Shown here one piece after another: positions 53,300-64,000 of a stretch of 64,000 bases of DNA. Under the pieces are notes generated by a model. The model ran no database searches, was not told the DNA's origin, and saw nothing but the letters and a program-made list of their open reading frames with translations. Numbering within the stretch: the first letter of the stretch is position 1; every line of letters begins with the position of its first letter. The DNA comes from Callorhinus ursinus (taxonomy: Eukaryota; Chordata; Mammalia; Carnivora; Otariidae), in contig NW_020313057.1 of NCBI RefSeq assembly GCF_003265705.1, positions 5,301,846 through 5,365,845 of the forward strand, in the 5' to 3' direction. The position numbers and the translations under genes are program-made.

Positions 53300-54790
53300 T
53301 TCTTAATGAAGTAGAATGAAAACTGGAGCAGGGTATTTCCCACAATCTCAAAAGAGGAGGCAGGATGCGGCTTTGCCAACAAAGTCTGTGCAGAACCCCA
53401 CAGAAACTCTCTCCTGTGTTGTCCCTGCCAGGTTACCAGGCACTGAAAAGTGGCCGTGGCTGCAAACCATCCCCCCAGCCCCCCGCCCCTGCCATGCCAA
53501 ACTGTGGCTCAGAAAGGGACACATAAAAGCAATCGGATAAGGAGGGAAGTATGTCCTGGAGAATTCAATCACAATCTGAGACTCTAAGAGAGAGAAACAG
53601 AAGGTTGGAACAGCAAACAGGCGAAAATAAGAAAAGGAACAAAGGAACATGGAAACATCCATACCAATGATGGATGAAGAAACCTGTCTGGGAAAAAACA
53701 AAACAAAACAGAAACCGAATCAAAGGAACAGTCTAAAGATTACATTCAGATTCCCTAAATGTTTCCCGCTGTGATAGGCACAGGTGCTTTCCCCAGCCCC
53801 CCTCTGAAAGGCCGTGTTGGCTGCTGACAGTATCTGGCTGCCTCTTTGGCAGGACGGTACGCAGCCTCCCCCATGGACAGGGCGGCTGGAAGCCAACGAC
53901 TGTTGGGTGACAAAGGGCTGTTGTAAGGTGGGACTGCCCTTGTGGTGTGGCTCAGGCTCCAGGGTGCTAACTTGTGGGGCCCACAACTTTACCAATGACT
54001 TTGTTGGGCAATGCTAGAGGAACGTATGAAAGAGACTGTTCATGCCAGTTGGGAGTCATGGGTCATCTATTTTTTGATGAACACAGAAAGCTTTATTCTT
54101 GCCCCATTATTTCTCCACCCAAGAGGAAATATTTCTAAGCCCTTGATGCAGCTGGGAAGGGAAGCATTTCTGCCGAGGCACTGGGTCTCGTGGAGGCTTT
54201 TCCTGGGCCTGGCATCTGAGCCCAGCGTCAGCAGGCTGTGGGTGGTGAGCAGGTGTAACTGGTTCTCTGGGCAACAACAGTAATGAGGTCACCAGCAAGC
54301 TGTCCTTCCCGTGTGTTTAAATGGCACAGGCCCAGAATACCTGCATGCATTTCTCCTGGGGAGATGAGTAGGGAACACACCTGGGGCCGGTCTGACTCTT
54401 GGCAATGCCATTTTCTGTTTCCAGATACTTCCCTCAACCCCATATGTGAAGCCCCTTTGTAGGGAAGGTCTTCTCTTCTGGGAGTCAGAGCCCCCATCCC
54501 CCATCACAGAGCACTACTGAGGCCACCCCAGACACAGCCAGAGGCAGTTGGGTCACCCTTGCTCCCTGGCTAAGGAGATAGTCAAAAGCGGTTAAGGAGA
54601 AAGGTCTGCAACGCTGTGTGGTGGTTTCTCCTGGACCACTGGTCTACCCCACAGTACCTGGCCTGCCCTTGTGTGTGGCTCACATAGGTGACACCTCAGT
54701 GAGCCTTAGGGGTTTCTCTGCAGTGCTTCTCCCTATGCCTCACACTTCCCCGTACCTCCTCTTCCTCCTGACATCCGAAATTCCAGTTAG
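53300..54790. other. Intergenic, no gene seen
   Basis: No exon or RNA gene seen. An A-rich run (CAAAACAAAACAG) lies near 53699-53711. Confidence 0.4.
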
Positions 54791-54794
54791 ACCA

Positions 54795-55330
54795 TATTCC
54801 TTTGTGTTTTGGACTTCACCAGAGAAACAATCAGTAGGAGATAGATAGATAGGTAGACAGACAGACATAAGGAGATTTGTTAGCAATTATGGAGGCTAAG
54901 AAGTCTTACAAGCTGCTGGCTTTGAGCTGGAGGCTCAAATCCAAAGGCCTGAGAACCAGGGGGGCCAATGGTGGAAGTCTCAGTCCAAGCAGAGAGGCCC
55001 AAGAACCAGAGGGTGCAGGATGTATGTCCCAGTCCAAGGCTAAGGAACTGAGAACCAGGAGCGTCAGTGTCCAAGGGCAGAAGAAGATGAACATCCCAGC
55101 TCAAGCACTGAGCAAATCACCTTTCCTCTGCCTTTTTCTTCTCCTCAGGTCCTCGGAGGAGGGCATGACACCCACCCACACTGGGGAGGGCAGCCTTCTT
55201 TCTTCAGTCTACCGATTCAAATGCTAATCTCTTCTGGAAACACCCTCCCAGACGACCCAGAAATAATGTTCTCCAGCTATCTGGGCATCCCTTGGCCCAG
55301 TCAGGTTGATATATAAAGTGAGCCATCACA
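54795..55330 (+). repeat. Ancient interspersed repeat with (GATA)n start
   Basis: 'GGACTTCACCAGAGAAACAATCAGTAGGAG' leads into GATA/GACA repeats (54839-54868). The body then carries repeated '...CCTGAGAACCAGGGG...' and '...AGTCCAAG...' modules and ends 'AAATAATGTTCTCCAGCTATCTGGGCATCCC ... ATAAAGTGAGCCATCACA'. I recognise it as a common mammalian repeat but cannot name it. Confidence 0.55.
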
Positions 55331-55334
55331 CTTT

Positions 55335-58255
55335 TCCTGAAGGTTTTCTCGAGAATACAGATGCGGCTCAGAGAATCACAGCTGCCAGAGATCAGCCACT
55401 TAATGTTTTTGGTGAATGGCTATGGTGTTTGGCTGAAGCTTTAGGAGAACATGGGCCTGGGCCGAGGATTGCCTGGAGAAGGAAAGGAATGACAGACACT
55501 TAGGTGGTCAGGCTGAGGAAGCTAAAGATTCATTTTACCTACTTTGCAGTTTGGCTCTGGGCAGGTCCAGCTTTGGGCCGGATGTGGGAAAGAGGACCAG
55601 CAGTAAGAGGAGCCCGTGAGAAGCCTACCCATGCACCTCTTCCTGGGCCCACGCCGTACCTAAGCATTGCTTTACAGATAGGATTGCTGCCGTAGGGAGC
55701 CCTGGTGAGTTCTGGGGGCTGTCAGGAAGCCAACCCCACCTCTCCAACCCATCCAGTTACAAAGGAGGAAGCACCGGGAGCACGGCCACATGGCTCCCTG
55801 CCCCGCGGACCCTGCCTCGCCTCTGAAGACCCATCCTATGAGTTGGGTTTGTTATCACATTGGGCTCCTGGATTGTATTTTTAAGACGTTTGAAGCCCTT
55901 TGATGAGCTAGTGTTTATATTTCATGTTCTTTCATGCCAAGTGAGTACTTATTATTATCTAGAATTACAAAAGCATTTGGTGTTTTCCAAGCGTAGGCAG
56001 CTGGCTTCAGAATCCAGGAATATCTTGCTTTACACCATAGAGGCGTCCGAAAAAGTACGTATATGAATCAGATTTCTGACAGTTTAGTAATATTTGAAAG
56101 TCACTAGAGAAGCGACCAAAGGGAAGCTTGGGTGCATTTTTTTGTTGTTAGTAAAATGAAATAATCACATTCTGTAGTGAGCATAATTGCCTCTATACTA
56201 GACAACTGAGGTGTCGTAAATTGAGATTTGGGTTGGCATTTTTACAGTCGGGCCGCTAACATAAATGCTTCCTTGCCTTGTCCTCCCTACGTAGTTCTGG
56301 CTTTTCTCTCCATCCTTTTGCCTCAGCCACTTTTATTTTAATTGGACTGCGACTCACATAACAAGTCAGGTGCGTTAGAAGCCAGACCAAGATGTCCAGG
56401 GACAGCCCCGAGAACCCCGGCTGGCAGTCCCCACAGCCCTAGGGGAAGTCATCCGTTTCCTCGACTGGTCCAACTGGCAAAAGGTAATTAAATTGTCTGA
56501 GGTGCTTGTTAAAGCCACTGGTGTGGTGAGAACAGGTCGGGCTGCCCCTTTGTTTCCAGCCCACGACAAATGAGACAACTCCTGTCCCCAGCCCCAGCCC
56601 ACGGCGCTGGTGCAAACTACATCCCAGCACATCTTTGCAACTTGGCCTTGAAAGGCAGGCCGTATGGGGCAGGGTCTTCACATTTGGCTCCAGGTTCTTC
56701 CCAAGACTGGGGTTCTCGGGATTCTAGGTCCTATCAGGACCTGAGGGCCGGGGGAGCCAGGGTCCTGAATGACTTGACGAGGGAAGGAGCGGGTGACTCA
56801 CAGGATTAGGGATGGTTTTAAGGTGTGGGGAAGCTGGCTCATTTAAATGAAATGTAGTCGTCTTCTGTCCTCTCCAAGAGGGAGCAGTCGGAGCCCTGGT
56901 TTAACAGGGGCCCCAGGTGCCAGAAAGAACAAAGGACACTCGGCCTGCAGATCTGGTTTAGAGGCTGTTTGTGCAAGCTGCCAGGGCAGGCCGCCCCCGC
57001 GACTCGGCCCAGCCCTCCTGCAGCCCAGCGGTCTCCGCTGGCCTGCGTTCTGGCGTGAGGCCGGTGGCCGGCAAGGGGGTGCTTATCTCCATGATCTAGT
57101 AGGCCTGGAATCTAAAAGGTGGATTTTCCTCTTTGTTCCAACTGTGCGCGCACACGCACACACACACACACGCAGGCGCATGCACAGGAGCAAGACGGGT
57201 TGGGGTCTGCAGGGGGAAGAACGGGTCCCCCAACCAAGGCCTTCTCCAGAATCTTCCTAAACTGAAACTCCGTTCCCATTCAGCAATAATCCACCCTCCC
57301 TTGTCCCCCAGCCCCCCTGTGTTTCACTCCAGGGCAAGAGGCTTAGGTGGATGGTACCCCACCAGCCAAGAAAGAAGCTTAGGTCAGACCGTGACGCAGA
57401 CTCGTGTAGGCCTCTGTGACGGGAGGCAGAGATTCTGAAAGCAACAGCATATGAAAGTCACTCTGTTCTGCTTGGCTTAGTGTTGCTGGGCAGAGAGGAA
57501 GGGGAGATGCACACCGGGGAGCAGGCTCCGGAGAGCGGGCGTGGGCCGAGTTCATCTTGTAGCTTTGCGCCTTCTTAGGACGCAGAGGTGTATTTGCTCA
57601 GTGCCCTCCCTGGGAAGCCGGCTGGGTGTAGCATCTCAGTTGCCTGGATAGGGCATGGGATGGGAGACGCTAACACAAAAGCCAAGGGATGACCGAGTGC
57701 ATTGTCACCATGTGCATTGTCTGACCAATCACGGCCCCACGATGCTGTGTCGAGAAGGTTTCTGAGTCTCTGTTTTAACTATCAGCTTTCACCAAGGCTG
57801 TCAAGAGGCCCAGAAGGTCCTCAGACAGTGGGCTGCTCAGCTCATGAGGACATCTCTCCTCATCCCCGCCACGCACGGGGCCCTCAGGACCCCTTTCTCT
57901 AAGAGCACAGCAACATCTGGGCTGGGAGGCAGGGGAGGGCAGAGACTGGCTGGCTGAGCCGGCAGCAGACGTGGAGCCTCCTCTCATGAAGTGCTGGCAG
58001 GTTGGGGCGGTGGATTCGATGGTTGCCGGGGGACAGGAGCTTAGATAATGCTGTGTTCTCTCTTCCCAGAGAGGGCCAGGCCTGAACTCCAGCACTGCGT
58101 GGGTGGGCGGGGGGGTGCTCTGGACGTGTGACCAGGTGTGGCTGCCGGCCACCCTGCATAGGATTTTGTCTGAGGTGAAATAAACTGAAGCCTTTATAGC
58201 ATTAGGGCAGTGCTGATATATATTAGGTGCTCAGTGAATGTTAAATCACTTTTGC
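55335..58255. other. Intergenic, no gene seen
   Basis: Unique sequence. An A/T-rich non-repetitive stretch (55850-56330) is followed by GC-rich sequence (56850-57120). A (CA)n run is at 57152-57172. A small homeobox-like patch (GGTAATTAAATTGTC) is at about 56482. No exon is supported. Confidence 0.45.
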
Positions 58256-58269
58256 TTTCTCTCTTTTTT

Positions 58270-58484
58270 ATTATATATTATTTATTTATTTATCTTTTAG
58301 AGATTTTATTTATTTTTATTTGAGAGAGCGAGTGAGCGAGAAAGAGCATGAGCGGGGGGAGGCAGAGAGAGAAGCAGACTCCCCGCTGAGCAGGGAGCCC
58401 GAAGCAGGACTCGATCCCAGGACCCTGGGATCATGACCTGAGCCGAAGGCAGATGCTTAACTGACTGAGCCACCCAGGCGCCCC
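58270..58484 (-). mobile_element. CAN-SINE
   Basis: Target-like flanks GCTTTCTCTCTTTTTT and GCTTTTTCTCTTTTTC. The tail has extra TTTATTTA repeats. The core GACTCGATCCCAGGACCCTGGGATC and head GAGCCACCCAGGCGCCCC are intact. Confidence 0.92.
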
Positions 58485-58494
58485 GCTTTTTCTC

Positions 58495-59075
58495 TTTTTC
58501 AAAAAAAAAATGTGGCAAAATGTATATAACATGAAACTTACCATTTTCACTGTTTTTAAGACTATAGTTCACTGGCCTTAAGTACATTCACACTGATGTA
58601 CAATCGTCACCACCATCTTTCTGCAGAATCTTCCTAAACTAAAACTCTGTACCTGTTAAGCCGTAACTCCCGATTTCCCACTCCCCAGCCCTGGCAGCCT
58701 TCACTCTACTTTCTGTCCCTATGCTTTCGGCTACTCTAGATTTCTCATGGAAGTGGAATCATACAGTAGCTGCCCTTTTGTGACTCGCTTATTTCACTTC
58801 CTACAATGTACTCAATGTACTCGAGGCTCATCCATGTTCTGGCATGTGTCAGAATTTCCTTCCCTCATAAGGTTGTAATATTCCATTTTAGGTATAGATC
58901 ACTTTGGGTTTAGCCATGCATCCATCAATGGACAACTGAGTTGTTTCCACCTTTTGGCTGTTGTGTATACTGCTGCTATGAACCTGGGTGCACAAACAGC
59001 TATCTCTTCCAATCCCTGTTTTCAATGCTTTTGTGTACATACCCAGAAGGGGGTCCTTTCTCTTTTGAAATTCAC
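58495..59075 (-). repeat. L1M 3' UTR, antisense
   Basis: 'ATGTATATAACATGAAACTTACCATTTTCACTG', 'AGTACATTCACACTGATGTACAATCGTCACC', 'GGAAGTGGAATCATACAGTAGCTGCCC', 'TTGTTTCCACCTTTTGGCTGTTG' and 'ACATACCCAGAAGGGGGTCC'. It is the longest antisense L1M piece and has no intact frame. Confidence 0.85.
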
Positions 59076-59079
59076 CTTC

Positions 59080-60430
59080 AGCACATTTGACTTTCAAGAA
59101 CATTAACGGACACAATGGAAGTAGCTGTCTAGACGCCCAGCGGGCTGCCGTTCGTGCGTGGGTCCTTACTCACCCCCAAAGAGACTTTTCATCTCCCTAG
59201 GCCACAGGGACATTTACAGATCAGCCTAAACCCCTCACTTGACAAGGCTTCCCTGGTGCGTGGTCTGTAGTGACAGCCTTCCTTCCAACCTGTGTCCGGG
59301 CCACTTGTCCCAGTTCCTGCAAACCCATCTTTCTCATCGGCCCCAGACTCATCTGGCTGCGATGCAGGTGTGACCCCGTCACTTCCCACTCCCTGCAGGG
59401 TACAAGCTGAGCATTGGAGCGGGGCCCCACCATGCCTCCCCGGGCCTTGCCATTTACACTACGGTTACTCACAGTTTCACCCTGTCCCCCTATGGCTTCT
59501 CTGCTGTCCCCTCTGAACGCCATCCACCCGCCACCTCCAAACCCATGCCTCTGATGTTCACCTGATCCGATCTCCCCTGTAAGACTCAGCTCGAGGATTC
59601 GCTCCTCCAGAAAGCTCCGTGCTGTGGCCTGACAGAGGGAGAACTCAGATGAATTAGCAAGAGAAAAGCACCGCCAGTGTTCTCTTTCCAGGCGAAATGA
59701 ACACACCATTTGAATACTGTTTTAGAGGCAGTCATGCCCGTGAAGGGCGTGGGCTCAGGTAAGTCCCGCTGGGCATCCATCCTTCCTCAGTGGGACAGTT
59801 CCGTATCCTTGGAGAAGGTTAACAGAAACACCAAGGCTTCTTCAAAAGGAAGAAGCCACTAAAGGATGCTGCATGACTGGAAGTTGGATGTGGAATCTAG
59901 TGGGGTGGTGGTGGCCCTGCAAGGATTCATTGTACGAATCTACGTGCATAGATCTGTGTGCATATCTCTATGCGGAGACCTTGCTCCACAGGAGTCTTGG
60001 GGCTTTCTCGGGAGCAATGAATAGCACCGCCTCCCTGACGAGTCCCCTGGCCCCTAGGGTCGCCTCGAGCGGGAGCCGGAGCAGGGCTGCACTTGGCTCT
60101 GTCCTGGGAACACTGCTGGCTCCATCTGGGTTGTGACTTACATATTAATAACTCCATTTCTCGCTGTCCTCAATCTGGTAGGTTGGACCTCCCCTGTGGG
60201 CTGCTTGCCCTACATGCGAGCACATTCTTCCTTGTTCTCTGCAATACTGCAGGCTTAAATACTACCCTTTGCAAGGAATGGAATCGCTAGGGTGAGGCAG
60301 TGCAGAGTCAAAGAGACTGTTGATTATCAGCGGTGACTTGGCCATCAGCCCCACGGATGTGTTGGACCCCGTATCTGGGGGCCGCTTTAATGTCCTCGGA
60401 GGAGAGATGCTTCAAATGCAGCTGCATCGC
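59080..60430. other. Intergenic, no gene seen
   Basis: Unique sequence with no exon-like support. Confidence 0.4.
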
Positions 60431-60434
60431 TTTT

Positions 60435-60477
60435 TTTTTTTTTTAAGATTTTATTTATTTATTTGACAGAGAGAGAC

Positions 60478-60524
<47 letters not shown>

Positions 60525-60696
60525 GAGACAGAGAGAGAGACAGAGAGAGACAGAGGGCACAAGCAGGGGGAGTGGGAGAGGGAGAAGCAGGCTTCCCGCG
60601 GAGCAGGGAGCCCGATGTGGGGCTCATCCCAGGACCCTGGGATCATGACCTGAGCCGAAGGCAGACGCTTAACGACTGAGCCACCCAGGCGCCCCT
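60435..60696 (-). mobile_element. CAN-SINE with expanded (GA)n
   Basis: GCTGCATCGCTTTT occurs at 60421-60434 and 60697-60710. The purine tract is expanded to about 70 bp of GAGAGA/GACAGA repeats (60480-60552). The 5' part is near consensus, so the insertion is young and the repeat likely length-variable. Confidence 0.94.
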
Positions 60697-60714
60697 GCTG
60701 CATCGCTTTTAAAC

Positions 60715-61960
60715 CAAGCTCAATTTAATGTCTGTGGGTCTGCTCAGTCGGTGGGGAAGCCGAAGCCATTGTGACATGGATTGAACCATTTAACCTCAGG
60801 GTCATGGGCAGTCTGTGTCTGACGGATAATTTTTCTGTCTTCAGAATGTTAAATAAAAATAGTCTCACAAAGCCCTGTGTGAGGAGGACAGAATTTCCTT
60901 TCCTCTTATACCTGCTAGCTGAGGCCGGGAGAGAGACGGACAGAGCTCTCTGGAAATGGGCCTCCCGGCCCCGGCCAGCCTGCTGTGGTCCTCCGCGCGG
61001 GCTCTCGTTTCGTTCAAAGTCGCGTCCTGACGGGTATTCCATCCCCAACACGCGTCACCCCTTAACCTGTGGAATATGGCAGGGAAAACACCTCCCAGTC
61101 ATACACAGCCCCATTTCTCCCCTCTGTTCTTTCTTCTGCTTGATCTCTAGGGAGAAGGTCACTAGGGAAGGTCACAGACGAATGGGCATGGTCGGGCATG
61201 TAAATAGATCGTTCCAGGGCAAAAGGGCAGATGAATGCAGGGAAGCTGAGGACACCAGGAGAGCCAGGGGAAGGCCCCTTGCCCGGCCCACAGGAGGGGA
61301 GTTCGGGCATTTTAGGGGAGGAGGATTTAGGGGGTGGGGGGATGGGCACGGTGGGGGAATATTTCTTAACTCTTGGTGTTTCCTTCCATGCAGAGGGAGC
61401 TTCGCCAGCATGATACTTCAGGTCTCCTTCTGCCGTATCTGTTCCTAGAGGAAGCGGGATTACTTACATTTGGAAAGAGAAACTGGATTTGCAGAGTCCA
61501 GATGCCCTCTTCTCTTCTTGGAGAGCCAGCCTGCCTGCGGACGGCGCAGTCTGCCCCTCCTCTCCCCGCTGTGAGTATTCCTGGCCCGGACCCCCACGGG
61601 GGAGGTCGGCCTGACACAGCGCGGCCCGTGACTGGGTGAGCGGTGTACTTGAACCCAGGGTTGGTATGAGGAAGCCACTTGTTTGCAGATATTGTAAGCC
61701 ACGTTCTCCAAGACCGATTTTGTCAGTAATACATGTGGTATTTTGCTCTCCATCTGCCTGGCTTCTTCATCTGGTTTCTCAAGGGCTTGGAACTTGGACA
61801 GAAAAGAAGGGTGCTGTTTTGGGGCCATGTTGAACTCCAATAGTGACAGTCAGCTCAGCCCCAGGCCCTGATAATTAAAAGGAAAAAAGATATTGGGAGT
61901 AGGTTCTCTCTCCAGAGTGGTAGTCTCTGAGGTGTGTGGGGGGAAGTGCACAGGCAAGAG
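60715..61960. other. Intergenic, no gene seen
   Basis: Unique GC-moderate sequence. Open frames (for example 60771-61448) lack any recognised domain, and their translations are Pro/Arg/Gly-rich as in composition-driven frames. Confidence 0.4.
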
Positions 61961-61969
61961 GAAACACAG

Positions 61970-62390
61970 AAGCTCAGAGTGGGAAGAAGCAAAAGTATTC
62001 AAAGACTGAAAAACACAGAAGTTGCTGGAACACTGTGACCGAGGAAGGAATGGTGGAGAAAAGCCTCGAGAAATCGCCAGATCAGATCACGCAGGCTTTG
62101 TAGGCTAAGGAACAGAGTTTGAATTTTATTCTAAGTGCAATGGGAAGTCAGTGAAGGATCTAAGCAGGGCAATGATATGGACTTCCTTATGCCTCTCGAT
62201 GTCATCCTTTTGAATTCTTTCAAGAAGGGTCTGGGGGCTGGGCAATGAGAACAGAAGATTTGGGGACAAATCCTAAATTCTGGCTGGGTGAGTAAATGGA
62301 TGTGGGTACCCTTCACAAAGTACTGAAGGCTGACAGGAGAAGGGGAAGGTAATTAAATTTCAGATGTTCCCAGCCTTCTCAGGCAACGTC
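61970..62390 (-). repeat. L2 internal 3' fragment
   Basis: 'ATCACGCAGGCTTTGTAGGCTAAGGAACAGAGTTTGAATTTTATTCTAAGTGCAATGGGAAGTCAGTGAAGG' and 'AGCAGGGCAATGATATGG' are a clear reversed L2 block. Confidence 0.7.
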
Positions 62391-62561
62391 AGGTAAGCGG
62401 TTGGATGTGGCCTCTGGTGCTCAGAGGGGCTTGTGGAACCCCACCATTTAGAGATGCGTGTGGGAGGACACCCATGTGACGCAGACAAGTGAACAGACCT
62501 CCAGCTCATCCATATCATCCTACCTGGACAGTCATTGACTAGAGAACAAGAGCAAAGCACC

Positions 62562-62599
<38 letters not shown>

Positions 62600-62600
62600 T
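62562..62600 (+). repeat. (TTA)n microsatellite
   Basis: About 13 uninterrupted TTA units. Confidence 0.95.
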
Positions 62601-63635
62601 AGCCAGGTTTGGGGCTGAATGATACAGACAACCTCCTTTGGAAAATTCTATATTGAGAGCCTCGCATTATAAAGAATTATTGCATGATTTTGTTTGGAGG
62701 AGATTTCCAGGATATTTTTTCTTCTTTATACAATAGCTAGTTGTCAATCATTTTCCTGTGGAGGGCAAAGAACGCAGAAGACTTTTTATTCATTACAGTT
62801 GATGTCTTTTGAAAAGGACCCCATAATTTATGTTTATACAGGGCATATGGCTTTTTCAAAGACACCCATCCCTTCCTGAGACATGCAGCTGTGTTTTACA
62901 GCCTGATTTTTCACCCCGCCAAAGGACCCCGCAGGGATCCACTATTCATCTCAGCCTCTGCCTCTTCACATTCTTCATAATGGAGCCACTTCCCCGCAAC
63001 GCTCCTGCCGCCTGGATCCCATTCATCGCCCCGAAAGGGGCTGCTGATATTTAAAGTTCAGTGCAGGAAGGTTTCATAATAAGAACTGGGGAAAATAACA
63101 TAATCTCCTTTTAAAACATTTCCTTCCTCTGTTCTGCTGATAGAATCAAACAATTCAGAGTTCCATCTGCCCTGTAACAGGTCCAGATTGCTTGATGTGG
63201 TTTTGAAGTTATTTGTTTCCTTTGTTTCAGGGTACCTCTGGTAGGATTCCCTCCCCTCCTTGATGTGTTCAGACCGCGCCATTTGAGCCTGGCGTTTGCC
63301 ATTCCAGAAGCAAAATAATGAGCCCGCATTGGAGGAAAATGTCACTCTGCCCCACCAATCAGTACCTAGGGCTGGGGAGGGAAGTCAAGCTCTAAAAGCG
63401 GACGAGTCCATTTTCACTTAAAGGAACAATTTTCAAAATTAATATAAAAACACACAAGGTTAAAAGAGAACAACAAGAAGCTAAATGCGGATCTGTCTGG
63501 AACAGGCTGACATGCTCCCAAGTGCCCCTTAGTCTTCGTCCCTCCGAGGGCCTCTGACTCCTACAGCTTTGCCTGCTTGTTCCTTTCCCAGGTTCCCACT
63601 TTGCCCAACCCTTTCCCTCTAGCTTCCAGTTCAAG
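62601..63635. other. Intergenic, no gene seen
   Basis: Repeat-free sequence of about 1 kb, A/T-rich, without exon support. Freedom from repeats makes it a fair place to look for conserved non-coding elements. Confidence 0.4.
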
Positions 63636-63654
63636 GGCTGGCAAATTCGCTTTT

Positions 63655-63854
63655 TGTTTTTTTTTTAAGATTTTATTTATTTATCTGACAGAGAGAGATA
63701 CAGCGAGAGAGGGAACACAAGCAGGGGGAGTGGGAGAGGGAGAAGCACGCTTCCCGCGGAGCAGGGAGCCCAATGCGGGGCTCCATCCCAGGACCCTGAG
63801 ATCATGACCTGAGCCGAAGGCAGACGCTTAACCACTAAGCCACCCAGGCACCCC
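63655..63854 (-). mobile_element. CAN-SINE, near-consensus (young)
   Basis: GGCAAATTC occurs at 63640-63648 and 63855-63863. Full antisense body with CTTCCCGCGGAGCAGGG core and head AAGCCACCCAGGCACCCC. Confidence 0.93.
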
Positions 63855-63879
63855 GGCAAATTCTTTTCTGTAAAGTGCT

Positions 63880-63950
63880 ATGTCTTACCTGTTCGGGCTG
63901 TTATAACAAAATACCACAGACTGAGTGGCTTATAAACAACAGATCTTTCT
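63880..63950 (+). repeat. Start of an ancient interspersed repeat
   Basis: 'GGGCTGTTATAACAAAATACCACAGACTGAGTGGCTTATAAACAACAG' is a common mammal-wide repeat start; the family is not named here. It runs into the tetranucleotide repeat. Confidence 0.5.
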
Positions 63951-64000
63951 TTTCTTCCTTCCTTCCTTCCTTCCTTCCTTCCTTCCTTCCTTCCTTCCTT
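63951..64000 (+). repeat. (TTCC)n microsatellite, cut by the window end
   Basis: A pure (CTTC)n tract runs to the last base; its full length is unknown. Confidence 0.95.

Noticed and set aside
60480..60552. Tandem repeats considered as a CRISPR-like or minisatellite array
   Set aside because: Simple GA/GACA slippage within a SINE in mammalian DNA; there are no spacers.
25511..64000. Search for USP6NL 5' exons, expected on this side by human synteny
   Set aside because: No exon with family likeness or second CpG-island promoter with a coding start was found, so the neighbour is presumed to lie beyond the window.

Overview
The window is nuclear DNA from a carnivoran mammal, most likely an arctoid (bear, seal or mustelid group). 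The evidence is about 28 tRNA-Lys-derived CAN-SINEs. Many are close to the consensus and carry the CTCCGCGGGAAGCC-type core. I saw no copy of the dog-specific SINEC_Cf form and no felid-specific form. Single-copy sequence between the repeats is GT-AG spliced and low in coding content, as expected for a mammalian chromosome.

One protein-coding gene is supported: ECHDC3 (enoyl-CoA hydratase domain containing 3) on the minus strand. It has five coding exons at 25192-25026, 21144-21023, 19360-19263, 14020-13820 and 5041-4730. The exons join in frame at four GT-AG introns into a 299-residue protein. The protein has an arginine-rich, probably mitochondrial leader and a crotonase fold. Both acidic residues used by classical enoyl-CoA hydratases are replaced (Gln155 and Gly175). 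The promoter lies in a TATA-less CpG island (about 24790-25510) with a tandem GC-box array. A possible ATTAAA poly(A) signal is at 4238-4243.

Layout: 1-4230 is intergenic sequence downstream of ECHDC3, with a truncated SINE, MIR and MER5-like relics. 4230-25510 is ECHDC3. Its introns hold SINEs, an L2, an MLT1 LTR and several strong cis-regulatory motif matches: a near-perfect CTCF core in intron 4, and a cluster in intron 3 with a full CRE, a TCACGTGA E-box, an RFX X-box and a TATA-like element. 25511-64000 is intergenic sequence upstream of ECHDC3. In human the neighbour on that side is USP6NL, but I see no USP6NL exon here. This part holds SINEs, L2 and MIR relics, five antisense or sense L1M 3' ends (one with a twin-priming 5' inversion), MaLR/MLT1 LTRs, a Tigger/MER2 element, a roughly 555-bp solo LTR and microsatellites.

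No new multi-gene system is present. The observations most worth checking are the loss of the catalytic glutamates in ECHDC3, the intronic CTCF, CRE and X-box sites, a diverged 230-bp duplication with copies 15.4 kb apart, and a GC-shifted block at 42.2-43.8 kb. Repeat family names come from recognition by eye, not from a database search.
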